In this document: positions 1 through 8,751 of the stretch, piece by piece
Layout: each line of letters begins with the position of its first letter
How positions within the stretch are numbered: the first letter of the stretch is position 1
Source: Gammaproteobacteria bacterium UBA7449
GTDB taxonomy: Bacteria > Pseudomonadota > Gammaproteobacteria > Pseudomonadales > Pseudohongiellaceae
Length of the DNA: 60,953 nucleotides
Assembly (NCBI GenBank): GCA_002477465.1
Contig: DLPV01000027.1
Coordinates: forward strand, 49,613 to 110,565
Direction of reading: 5' to 3'
Position numbers and translations under genes: made by a program
The notes under the pieces: model-generated
The model's database searches: none
What the model saw: the letters and a program-made list of their open reading frames with translations, nothing else
What the model was told of the DNA's origin: nothing

Positions 1-58
1 GCAAAGGGCTCGGGAGGGCAAGTTCGACCAGACAAGACAATCGAAATATTAAGCAGGA
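1..58. other. Downstream flank of the MoxR/VWA operon
   Basis: The 58 bases beyond the last operon stop codon contain no recognisable gene start, terminator hairpin or repeat. Whether the operon continues past the window edge cannot be seen. Confidence 0.5.
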
Positions 59-2083
59 CTATCGGTAGGTACGATTGGCAATCACAGCTTCCATCAGCAG
101 CAGCAACATCACCAGGCCAAGAATCCACCACCACAGCCGCTGCGGTCGCTCCAATTCTTCAATGAGTTGTGCGGTTTGCACAGCGCGTGACTGCAGCGGA
201 CTGGTGTCCGGGTTAACTACAGCATCATAAAGGGTCGAAAGCGGTAATCGAGTCAGATTGCTCTCTTCAGGCAGCATATTAACTGCATAGCGCGCCGCGC
301 TATCGCCAGCCGAAGCGGTCAGTATTCCAGGTTCGCTGGCGATCAGAACCTTGTTATCTGCCAGACTGAGGGTTTGATTGTCGACGTTGCTAACGATGAC
401 AGGGTTTTGCTCTGATCCGGGCAAGGAAAAGTTAATGCTGTCGCCAATATTGAATGACCTTGGCCCGATCTCTGATTGCACGAGATGTCTCAGAGTTTCA
501 TGGATAAAAGGTAGAAATAGCCCCTGCAGCGGCAAATTATTCCACTCCAGATCCAGGCTCGAAGCAAACAGCAGCACTCTGCCCTCACCGACATCTTTTT
601 CAACCAACGCTGCCTCAGTATTGTCGAACTGCATGAGCACATTGGCTTCCTCAGTTGGCCTAAGCAGCCAATGCCCCTGAAAGCGCGCCATCCAATCGCT
701 GTCCAGTGGTCGCAGAATCGGGTGCCGCCGATCATAGTCTGCAATCACCAGGTAATCGCCGCGCCCCAGCATATCTGTACTCTGGAGCTGGGCCGGCGTG
801 ATTTCTCCAAACTGGCGATTGAACAACTCTGCATTGACCCGGTCTCCGGGCGCAATCAGCAGACTACCCCCCTGGTTGACGTAATCGGTCAATTCGCTCG
901 CCTGGCCGGTGCTGAGATCGCCCACATTGAGCAATGCCACAACATCACTCTGACGCAACGCAGCAGCAGACAATTCCGCTGATTCGATAGTCTGCAGGGA
1001 GAATGGCGATCCCTCTGTACTGCTCACCGCCAGTCCAAACCAGTGACCCTCGTCGTCAAACCAATTTGCGGAAGACTCGCCATTAACCAGCAGCACGTTG
1101 ATTTTGGGCAGGACATCGACGGTAAAATAATAGGCATTGTCATCGCTGAACTCATCGCCGCTTACCCGCACTTCTCCCACGTAGGTACCCTCAGCATCGA
1201 ATTCGACATCAAAGGTAACGACCTGCTCTGAACGATCAGCAAGATCCAGCCCGGCTCGATCAACCATTTGCCCATTCAGACTAAGGCTAACTTCCCCCTG
1301 CTCAAGCAGGCGCGTGCCGGTGCTTCGCACCCGCGCCAAAATCTGCTGTTCCGCAGAATCTTCGAGAAGTTGCTCCGGCGCGCGCACATCCGTGAGGGCC
1401 AGATTTTCACTTTCTGCTGCACCTACATCTATCAGATTCAATGCGACGCCCGGCGCAAGCTTCCAGGTTTCATCCGCCGCCTGCATGCCAATGTCCTGAA
1501 AATCAGAAATTAGATAGATCGCACGATTTTCATAACGGGAGTTTTCCAGCAACTGATCGGCCAAGCGCAGATTGGGGTAGTAGCGGGTCGCGCCGTAGCC
1601 AGGTTCTTCAATGTCTTCAATGAGCTCGCGGATGCTGTCGACATCTCCATCCAGTTCGCGCACCAACTCGGCACCACCGGAAAATGCCACCAGTGCAACT
1701 TCGTCTCCTCCAGTAAAGCGATCCAATACATCCAGCGCCTCAGCCTTGGCGTCGTCAAAATTATCGCCATAGCGCATGCTCATGGAAGTATCCAACAGGA
1801 TGACGGCTGACTGTGGGTCCGCGTCCACCAATCGCGCCACCGATTGATTCAATAGTGGCCTGGCGAACGCGATAACCAGCAGGGCGATGACAGCGGCCCG
1901 CAGCAGTAACAAGGCAATCTGCTGCAGGTGCTGAAACAAGACCAGCTTCTTCGATGTCTTCTTGAGAAATCGAATGGTACTGAACATAATCTTGGGTGGC
2001 TTTTCCCGACGGATAAGGTGAATCGCTACCGGGATAAGGGCTGCCAACAGGCCTAACAGGAACAGCGGTGTCAGAAATACCAT
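59..2083 (-). CDS. BatA-like VWA-domain membrane protein
   Basis: This 674-residue inner-membrane protein has the BatA N-terminal architecture: a first membrane segment at residues 4-22, a second at about 53-75, then a von Willebrand A domain whose MIDAS motif DTSMS lies at 98-102. A glutamine-amidotransferase-like segment follows around 370-430, with the pattern LTDYVNQGGSLLIAPGD, and a final membrane anchor sits at about 650-668. VWA proteins of this kind work with MoxR AAA+ ATPases in metal-dependent protein assembly or envelope maintenance. The gene is the last of eight minus-strand genes visible here and begins 15 bases after the DUF58 gene. An AGGAG lies about 12 bases before the ATG, which is further than ideal. 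The client protein is unknown. Confidence 0.88.
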   Translation of the reverse strand: MVFLTPLFLLGLLAALIPVAIHLIRREKPPKIMFSTIRFLKKTSKKLVLFQHLQQIALLLLRAAVIALLVIAFARPLLNQSVARLVDADPQSAVILLDTSMSMRYGDNFDDAKAEALDVLDRFTGGDEVALVAFSGGAELVRELDGDVDSIRELIEDIEEPGYGATRYYPNLRLADQLLENSRYENRAIYLISDFQDIGMQAADETWKLAPGVALNLIDVGAAESENLALTDVRAPEQLLEDSAEQQILARVRSTGTRLLEQGEVSLSLNGQMVDRAGLDLADRSEQVVTFDVEFDAEGTYVGEVRVSGDEFSDDNAYYFTVDVLPKINVLLVNGESSANWFDDEGHWFGLAVSSTEGSPFSLQTIESAELSAAALRQSDVVALLNVGDLSTGQASELTDYVNQGGSLLIAPGDRVNAELFNRQFGEITPAQLQSTDMLGRGDYLVIADYDRRHPILRPLDSDWMARFQGHWLLRPTEEANVLMQFDNTEAALVEKDVGEGRVLLFASSLDLEWNNLPLQGLFLPFIHETLRHLVQSEIGPRSFNIGDSINFSLPGSEQNPVIVSNVDNQTLSLADNKVLIASEPGILTASAGDSAARYAVNMLPEESNLTRLPLSTLYDAVVNPDTSPLQSRAVQTAQLIEELERPQRLWWWILGLVMLLLLMEAVIANRTYR

Positions 2084-2098
2084 GGCGTACTGCGACTC

Positions 2099-2992
2099 CT
2101 AGAAACTCTTGGCCCGTTTGGACATGTAAGCAGACAAAGCCTCGTCCAGCGGCTCACCGGTATTGAGCAGGCAATAGTCCACCCCGCTGCTCTGGCACGT
2201 TTTACGACAATAGCCTAAAAATTCATTAAGGTTTTCCAGGTAGGCATTCCGTATCGCTGCGGGTGACGTGATGTAAGATTCATTGTCTTCCATGTCAATA
2301 AACTCTGATGCTTCATTGAACGGAAAGTTGAGTTCCGCATCATCCATGATCTGGAATGTAATGATGTCGTTTCCCATACCCTGCAAATTCTGCAGCGTAT
2401 TAATTACTCGCTCTTCGTCATCCAGCATATCTGAAATGAGAATTACGATGCTCTTCTTGTTCAATGATGCAGCAAGATCAGTTAGTGGCTTTACCGTGTC
2501 AGTTTTATTGCCAGACTCTACCGTGGAAAGGGTACGCAGAACATGCATCAGATGCGGTTGCCTGCACTTGGCTGGAAGATATTCCCTGACCTGATCATCA
2601 AAGGTTATCAGACCCACGGCATCGCGCTGCTTCATGATGAAATATGCGAGGGCTGAGGCCAGGGTAATGCCGTAGTTAAGTTTACTCATACCCCCGGAGC
2701 TGTATGCCATGGAGGCGCTGGTATCCAGCAAAATCATACAGCGGACATTAGTCTCATCTTCATATTGCTTAATGTACATATTGTCGCTGCGCGCGTAGAG
2801 TTTCCAGTCCACGTGACGCATATCGTCACCGCGCTGATAGTGCCGGTAATCATTGAATTCAACACTGAATCCGCGGTTCGGGCTCTTGTGCAGGCCGGAG
2901 AGAAAACCTTCCACCACTACCCGCGCACGCAATTCGAGATTGCTGAGGCCCGCAAGCACATCAGGGTCAAGGAAATTGATGGAATCTGCCAT
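2099..2992 (-). CDS. DUF58 domain protein
   Basis: This 297-residue soluble protein belongs to the DUF58 family. The family motif YQRGDDMRHVDWKLYARSD lies near residues 52-70. A VWA-like segment follows with a DTSAS metal site at 90-94. DUF58 proteins are almost always encoded beside a MoxR ATPase and a VWA membrane protein, as here, where it sits 35 bases after moxR and 15 before the BatA-like gene. No membrane segment is apparent. The general partnership with MoxR is established for the family; the biochemical activity is not. The Shine-Dalgarno sequence before the ATG is weak, which is compatible with translation coupled to moxR. Confidence 0.9.
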   Translation of the reverse strand: MADSINFLDPDVLAGLSNLELRARVVVEGFLSGLHKSPNRGFSVEFNDYRHYQRGDDMRHVDWKLYARSDNMYIKQYEDETNVRCMILLDTSASMAYSSGGMSKLNYGITLASALAYFIMKQRDAVGLITFDDQVREYLPAKCRQPHLMHVLRTLSTVESGNKTDTVKPLTDLAASLNKKSIVILISDMLDDEERVINTLQNLQGMGNDIITFQIMDDAELNFPFNEASEFIDMEDNESYITSPAAIRNAYLENLNEFLGYCRKTCQSSGVDYCLLNTGEPLDEALSAYMSKRAKSF

Positions 2993-3027
2993 AGCGTTAA
3001 TTCTTCAATGATGAACGAAGGCGGAGC

Positions 3028-4059
3028 TCAAATCTCGGAGCTCGGCTCAGGTACTGCTTCCAGCAAGCGCTTGATTACGTCGTCGGTAGTGACGCGTTCC
3101 GCTTCGGCATGAAAATTCAGCAACACACGATGCCGCAACACAGAAGGTGCCAGGGCGCGCACATCGCCGTAGGAAACATTATAGCGACCCAGAAGCAAGG
3201 CCCTCACCTTACCGGCGAGAATTAAATTCTGCGAGGCGCGAATACCTGCCCCCCAGCTGACCCAATCCTTGATGAAGTCCGGCGCTGTCTCACTCTGGGG
3301 GCGAGAAGCATGCACCAGTCTCACAGCATATTTGATCACCGCTTCAGCTGCCGGCACCTGGCGAGCGATGCGCTGAAATTCCAGTATATCTTCACCGCTC
3401 AATGGGTGAGCGAGTCCACTATCATGGGTTTGTGTGGTCTGGCTCACCACCTTTACTTCATCATCTTCAGAAAGATAGCCCAGCTCGATTTTAAACATGA
3501 AGCGGTCCAACTGTGCCTCCGGCAAGGGATAGGTTCCTTCCAGCTCAATCGGGTTCTGAGTCGCCAGCACGAAGAAGGGTTTGGACATGGGATAGGTGAC
3601 CCCGGCCGCTGTCACCTGACGCTCCTCCATCGCCTCCAGGAGTGAAGACTGGGTCTTTGGAGGCGTTCGATTAATTTCATCCGCTAACAGGATATTGGTG
3701 AAGATGGGTCCTTTGACAAACTTGAGTTGGCGTCCACCTTCTGCCGATTCTTCAACGACCTCGGAGCCCACTACATCAGCTGGCATCAGGTCAGGCGTAA
3801 ACTGAATACGGCTGAAGTCAACTTGCAGGATATCGGCTACTGTCTTGATCAGCAGGGTCTTTGCCAGACCAGGAACACCGGTCACCAGCACGTGACCACC
3901 ACCAAATAACGCAATCAGCAGTTCATCGATAATATCTTCCTGACCAATGATAACTTTCTTGATCTCGCCAACAATCTGGTCGCGACCATCCTGCATGCGT
4001 TTGACCAGAGCAATATCATCCTGACCCTCGATATCCAGTACTTCTTCTTGTTCTGCCAT
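3028..4059 (-). CDS. MoxR family AAA+ ATPase
   Basis: This 343-residue ATPase of the MoxR family carries the typical Walker A GVPGLAKT at residues 61-68 and a Walker B with ILLADEIN at 123-130, followed by the family's RTPPKTQSSLLEAMEE segment. MoxR ATPases act as chaperones for maturing complexes together with VWA-domain partners. Here three MIDAS-bearing proteins (DUF58, BatA-like and the 767-residue membrane protein) are encoded in the same operon and are the likely partners. An AGGA sits about seven bases before the ATG. The length is normal for the family and nothing is missing. Confidence 0.95.
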   Translation of the reverse strand: MAEQEEVLDIEGQDDIALVKRMQDGRDQIVGEIKKVIIGQEDIIDELLIALFGGGHVLVTGVPGLAKTLLIKTVADILQVDFSRIQFTPDLMPADVVGSEVVEESAEGGRQLKFVKGPIFTNILLADEINRTPPKTQSSLLEAMEERQVTAAGVTYPMSKPFFVLATQNPIELEGTYPLPEAQLDRFMFKIELGYLSEDDEVKVVSQTTQTHDSGLAHPLSGEDILEFQRIARQVPAAEAVIKYAVRLVHASRPQSETAPDFIKDWVSWGAGIRASQNLILAGKVRALLLGRYNVSYGDVRALAPSVLRHRVLLNFHAEAERVTTDDVIKRLLEAVPEPSSEI

Positions 4060-4083
4060 GGTTTAGTCCTTTCTTTCAGTCGC

Positions 4084-4914
4084 TCAATGGCTAAATGCGT
4101 AAATGAGAAAATTAATGCCGATTTTGTAGGCTTCGTTGGTAGACCTGGTGGGATAGCCTTCATAAAAAGTATGTTCCCAGCCATCTCCCAGATCTGTGTT
4201 GTAATTTGCCACCATCATAACCCGGCCATCATCATCCAAAACTGCATACACCTCGGGAGGGTAACTCGGGTCATCGAGATTCATGAAGCCACCAAAGTCC
4301 CAGGTCACCATACGACCCGGAACCTGCGCGATTTCATCAATATCAAAAAACGTGTGAAAAATTTCGTGACTGGTGTCCAGTTTCACAATCTCGCGATCGG
4401 GGAAGATCTTTCCCATCTCCACGAACATGTCATCGAGATGAGGTTGCCCCCAAAAATCATCGACCATGACAAAGCCACCGCGAAACATGAATTCACGCAG
4501 CGCTTCGATCTCTTCGGGCGAAAAATTGGGACCGCTGTAGGAGGAACCAATTGGCACCCGCTTCCAGTTCATGTAGAGAAAAATATGTTCGTATAAGCGC
4601 GGATCCGTAAGCTGAATATAAGTGTGGTTACCCGGGTTCGTATCAACATTGGTATAACGCTGAACACCCCGCAGAAAATTTTCATCAGAGTCCGGATAGT
4701 CCGTATCCCACCAGCCACCGCGACGACGCCAGCCATATCCACCCTGACCACCACCATGGTTGGTATACTGACCGCGCAGCCAGGTGAATTCCGCAATGTC
4801 TGTACCGTAGATTGCCAGATCTTCATTGTTGCTGGGTAAGGGCATCACCTGCGCGACAACCGGACCTGCCAACAAGCTCAGCAAACACAGATTCGCCAGG
4901 CAACTAAATCTCAC
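4084..4914 (-). CDS. DUF4159 secreted protein
   Basis: This 276-residue protein has a signal peptide at about residues 1-21 and the DUF4159 fold. Diagnostic parts are the DYPDSDENFLRGVQRYT segment near 70-86 and a glutamine-amidotransferase-like stretch LREFMFRGGFVMVDDFWG around 140-157. The start is a GTG whose first four bases (GTGA) overlap the stop of the TPR-metallopeptidase gene, implying translational coupling. A Gly/Arg/Trp-rich patch of about 15 residues precedes the conserved region. DUF4159 proteins recur in MoxR/VWA operons, but their function is unknown. The product is probably periplasmic. Confidence 0.85.
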   Translation of the reverse strand: MRFSCLANLCLLSLLAGPVVAQVMPLPSNNEDLAIYGTDIAEFTWLRGQYTNHGGGQGGYGWRRRGGWWDTDYPDSDENFLRGVQRYTNVDTNPGNHTYIQLTDPRLYEHIFLYMNWKRVPIGSSYSGPNFSPEEIEALREFMFRGGFVMVDDFWGQPHLDDMFVEMGKIFPDREIVKLDTSHEIFHTFFDIDEIAQVPGRMVTWDFGGFMNLDDPSYPPEVYAVLDDDGRVMMVANYNTDLGDGWEHTFYEGYPTRSTNEAYKIGINFLIYAFSH

Positions 4915-7622
4915 TGGCCGGATTCTCCTGCAACAGACTCCAGTAGAAGCCGTTGTGCGCGCTCAAAACTTGGCGCTTGTTCCAGGGCATAAAGCAAATT
5001 CTGCTTGGCCTGCCCGGGCTGCCCATTATTGAGATAAGCCTCCGCCAGGTTAGTTCTCGCCTCTACCGGATCACTGATTTCAAGCTGCATCATAACTTCA
5101 TATTCGGTGACTGCCAGGGCACTATCGCTCACCGCTTCAGCATACCGTGCCTTCAGCTCGTGGACATCATTGCGATAAGGGTCAACCTGGATCGCCCGGT
5201 CAATATAGTAGGCTGCGCGCTCGTAGTCCGCTGCGGCAAGGGCCGACTCTGCTAACTCAATGGCGGCGCCATAGTCATGCTGCAGGTTTTCTAGCAGCGT
5301 TTCCAACCACTGTAACTTTGCTTCTTGATTACCTTCGCGGTCATAAATCTGTGACAGCACCAATGCTGGACTGGGATAACCGGTATAGCTGGGCAGCATC
5401 TCGTAGGCTATTTCCAGATACTGTTTGGCTTCGGCAAAGGCCTCTTCCTTGAACAGTACGATGCCTAATTGCAGGTAGGCCTGAAAGTCGCGTTCGTTTT
5501 CTTCGATTCGCGAACGCATGTGCTGCTTCAATGAAGCATTATTGTAGAGTTCCGCGAGGATAGCGCTGCTGTTTTCTCGAATGCCGTGACCGTGACCTTC
5601 TCCCTCGTCTGGCACATCTTCCGTATGGGCATAGACATTGATTTCCTGTACCCGCTGATCGATCCAGCGCTGAAATCCACCGTCAAATTCATTCAGGCTC
5701 ATGTCGAATGCCGCTCGAAAGCGCTCTGACTCCTCCTTGATCTCGCCATATTCGTAAATCAGGTCAACGAGTTTATTGAAGCCGTAAGTTTCAGTGATGT
5801 AGTCCACTACCAGATAAGACTGGAAATAGGCAAAGCTCAGGTCAGCATTGTTCTGCGCGCCGGAGAAACCGCTGTTGAGATCGCCTATTGGCAAAAGCTT
5901 CTGCTCTTCCGCGGCACGCACCAGATCCAGGCCCTGACTGCGTCCCCAGTAAGACCTGCCTTCCCGCTCTTCCCAGACTGATATGCCTTCTGACAGCCAG
6001 CGTGGAATTCTGTTATCGGTCATCTGCAAGGTGATGACGTGCGCAAACTCATGCCAGACGATCTCCTGCCAGTTTGCCGTCAGCGTATCGGGCGAAATGA
6101 GGGTAATGACTTTACCGAAACAGATGCCAACCAAAGGGCCAATATCCGGCAGTCCCACTGAACGGACAGCGAAATCTGCGGTGTCCTCAAAGACTTCGAT
6201 AAGTGTTTTGCCTTCCGGCTCATAGTTGTACTTTGCGCTCAGCGTTGTCCAGCTTTCCTCTAGCAGCGGCTCGAGGTAAGGCCATAGAATAAGTGAGTCG
6301 CGCTCACTCATATGCACCTTGAAATGCTCGCTTTCCACTGTGGCGTAAGTCTCTAAGGTGTCGAAGACTTTCAGCATATTGGAAGTCATTACGTTGAAAG
6401 GATCGTTATCGAATCCAATCTCTAGATTTCGGCGTCCTTCCTCTTCTTCGCCAAGACGAATCAGATTACTGCCCAACAAGGTGTAGCCCTGCCAGTACTC
6501 CGGGTCAAACTCGATGCTGGAGCGGGCATACTCCACTGCTTCGGTGAAGCGATAGTTATTACCAAAACTGTCTGCGATATGACCAAGAAATTCCGCGTTA
6601 TCAGGGCTGAATGCTTCAACCTGCTGGCGATAGTCCTCGTAGGCGGACATGCGCTCTTCCAGGGCTGCCTTGGCCGCGAGCACGCTCAGTGTCTTTAAAG
6701 ACTCAGGGTTCAGCGCCAACACCTGGCGGAAATATTCCTGCGCCTCGTCCTCGCGCCCGTTCATCATGAGCAACTGCCCATAGGTCTCCAGCGCTAAAAT
6801 CGAATTAGGGTTAATGGCCAGGGCCCGTTGCAATGAGCGCTCATCCCCAACTACACGGGCCATACCAACCAGGGCAGGCACATGGCGTCCGTTTAGATCC
6901 AGCGCATCCTGGTAACCGCGCTCTGCATCTGCCGCGTTGTATTTTTCAAGAAATAGATCCGCCCACAGGGTATGGGCCTCAAGGTTATTGGGATTAGCAC
7001 GGGTCGCCTCGTCAAACAGGCTATTGGCGTCATGAAAATTACCTAACAACCAGCTCGCCATTGCCACCATGGCGACATCTTCTGAACTAAACACCAGACC
7101 ATCGTTGTAGCGCTGCACCGCCCTGTCCAGAACCGAGAACGCCTGCTCGTTCTCACCAACAAACTTCAGCAGACTGCCATACTGCACCAATGTGCGCACT
7201 GGAGGTTCTGCATTACCATCCACAACTTGTTGCAGCATCGCCAGGGCTTCTGCCGATCTGCCTGTGGCCCGCATTATCTCTGCCAGTTGCGTCGTCAGCA
7301 GCGGAAATCCCACATAATCCTCATCATCAATGGCGTCCGCCACCACACTTTCTGCTTCCTGGTAATTCCCCATCATCGCCAGTGCCTTACTGGCACCAAT
7401 CAAGCCATCAGCACGGTCAAGCCCGTCTGCCATCTTGAAAATTTCACTGGCCGCAGCGTAGGAGCCATTCAGCATCATCTGCTCACCACGATAAAGCGGC
7501 GAGTCGTTGGTCTGGGGAATATCATCCTGTGCGATCGCCAGCGTTGTCACCAGCATCAGGCCACCGAGAACAAGGCCTCTGATTGAACCAGGAGTAAATA
7601 GACCAGCATTGAGATCAGTCAT
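4911..7622 (-). CDS. Secreted TPR protein with peptidase MA-like metallopeptidase domain
   Basis: From the ATG at 7622 this encodes 903 residues. A hydrophobic export signal ends near residue 33. Multiple TPR-type helical repeats fill roughly 40-420, and a gluzincin domain of the peptidase MA type has zinc motif HEFAH at 524-528 and the downstream glutamate in WLSEG (E545). More TPRs occupy the C-terminal third. All expected zinc ligands and the catalytic Glu are present, so an active peptidase is likely. The ATG at 7622 was chosen because longer in-frame starts lack a ribosome site and would extend deep into the upstream gene. It overlaps that gene's end by eight bases. A GTGA overlap links it to the DUF4159 gene. 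The substrate is unknown. Confidence 0.87.
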   Translation of the reverse strand: MTDLNAGLFTPGSIRGLVLGGLMLVTTLAIAQDDIPQTNDSPLYRGEQMMLNGSYAAASEIFKMADGLDRADGLIGASKALAMMGNYQEAESVVADAIDDEDYVGFPLLTTQLAEIMRATGRSAEALAMLQQVVDGNAEPPVRTLVQYGSLLKFVGENEQAFSVLDRAVQRYNDGLVFSSEDVAMVAMASWLLGNFHDANSLFDEATRANPNNLEAHTLWADLFLEKYNAADAERGYQDALDLNGRHVPALVGMARVVGDERSLQRALAINPNSILALETYGQLLMMNGREDEAQEYFRQVLALNPESLKTLSVLAAKAALEERMSAYEDYRQQVEAFSPDNAEFLGHIADSFGNNYRFTEAVEYARSSIEFDPEYWQGYTLLGSNLIRLGEEEEGRRNLEIGFDNDPFNVMTSNMLKVFDTLETYATVESEHFKVHMSERDSLILWPYLEPLLEESWTTLSAKYNYEPEGKTLIEVFEDTADFAVRSVGLPDIGPLVGICFGKVITLISPDTLTANWQEIVWHEFAHVITLQMTDNRIPRWLSEGISVWEEREGRSYWGRSQGLDLVRAAEEQKLLPIGDLNSGFSGAQNNADLSFAYFQSYLVVDYITETYGFNKLVDLIYEYGEIKEESERFRAAFDMSLNEFDGGFQRWIDQRVQEINVYAHTEDVPDEGEGHGHGIRENSSAILAELYNNASLKQHMRSRIEENERDFQAYLQLGIVLFKEEAFAEAKQYLEIAYEMLPSYTGYPSPALVLSQIYDREGNQEAKLQWLETLLENLQHDYGAAIELAESALAAADYERAAYYIDRAIQVDPYRNDVHELKARYAEAVSDSALAVTEYEVMMQLEISDPVEARTNLAEAYLNNGQPGQAKQNLLYALEQAPSFERAQRLLLESVAGESGQ

Positions 7623-8751
7623 TGCTCGCACCATTGGTTTGAGAGGGTTGAGTGATTTGGGAGTTCGTGGAATCATCGGGACGATACTGCGCATTAAATC
7701 GTGCTGTGGCACGCGCCAGCTCTACCAGCAGAGTCTCCATTTGCGACCAATAATCGGCTTCCAGGTATTCAGCCTTTCGGCCTCGCATGATAATTACCGA
7801 ACGTTCAAGTTCCTGAATCCGCGCCTTCAGTTGCAGTGCTTCCGCAGACAGGCCAGCGCTATCATCCACCAGGGTGTCGATATAGGCTATTTCCGCCAGA
7901 CGCCCATCGGCCACGTCAACTGCAGGATTTAGGCTAAACAGGGCATCGCCATTGTCGTCCAGTCCAGCATGCTCAGCGGCGAGACGGCCCTGTTCTTCAT
8001 ACCAGAGTTCAACATTGGCCTTGGCATATTCAAATGCCTCCAACATGGATACCCGGTTGTTCTTGTCACGATCACCATTGCGTTGATCAAGGGCCTCGAT
8101 GAAGTAACCGGAGAAGATCGGATCATAGCGTTCCGAAGGTGAACGGGTTGATGAAATCACCACGCGCCCCTCACTGGACAGGGAGGACGAAAAGCCGAAA
8201 CTGGCGCTGCTGGTATTTACCACCACCATGTCTTGCTGATCGAAGCGGTCCAGCATCTCGGCAAACTCAACGCCTGTGATGTCAGGGCCAACGATATTGA
8301 ATTTTGCTTCTTCCTCTGCACCTGAGCCGTGACCAATCAAATACAAAGTAATCTGATCACCGATTTTAACCCGCGCCGCCAGTTCATCAAGCGCTCCCAC
8401 TATGCCCTCGCGATTGGTTGGCCCATCCACTCGCTCACCACCAACAAAACTTGTGTCGCCCCGATCGTAGAGCAAGGTGATGGTGTCCGAGCTATAGCCA
8501 TAATCACGGGTGAGAATATCGTGCAGAGACAGGGACCACTGTCTGAACCGGGAGCTGTTGTCATCGCCAACCGCAGGTCCCGTCATGATTACTGCGAACT
8601 TGGTAGTTTCTGGCGTATCCAAAAAGAAATTGGCATTGTCACCGAGATCTGGCAGCTGCGCAGATACCAACAGACTGGCAAGCAAACTAAATAGGCTCAC
8701 GGTGTATCGAGCCAGACGAGTCACATGTCTTCTTAATACAAACTGATTCAT
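7615..8751 (-). CDS. Secreted caspase-fold (C13/clan CD-like) protein, catalytic Cys replaced by Ser
   Basis: This 378-residue protein has a signal peptide at about 1-31 and then a caspase/legumain-like domain. The strand KFAVIMTGPA (51-60), the histidine motif LYLIGHGS with H141, and the strand MVVVNTSSASFG (175-186) fit clan CD. In active peptidases the last strand carries the nucleophilic Cys two residues after a D or N; here that position is S181. The fold is inferred from motif order. Loss of the nucleophile is read directly, so this is probably a pseudopeptidase or ligand-binding protein. The ATG at 8751 shares one base with the preceding gene's TGA. The longer reading frame from 8793 would bury the signal peptide. 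Confidence 0.8.
   Translation of the reverse strand: MNQFVLRRHVTRLARYTVSLFSLLASLLVSAQLPDLGDNANFFLDTPETTKFAVIMTGPAVGDDNSSRFRQWSLSLHDILTRDYGYSSDTITLLYDRGDTSFVGGERVDGPTNREGIVGALDELAARVKIGDQITLYLIGHGSGAEEEAKFNIVGPDITGVEFAEMLDRFDQQDMVVVNTSSASFGFSSSLSSEGRVVISSTRSPSERYDPIFSGYFIEALDQRNGDRDKNNRVSMLEAFEYAKANVELWYEEQGRLAAEHAGLDDNGDALFSLNPAVDVADGRLAEIAYIDTLVDDSAGLSAEALQLKARIQELERSVIIMRGRKAEYLEADYWSQMETLLVELARATARFNAQYRPDDSTNSQITQPSQTNGASND

Noticed and set aside
4048..4596. 182-codon plus-strand frame
   Set aside because: It lies antisense over the DUF4159 gene, has no recognisable domain and no ribosome site.
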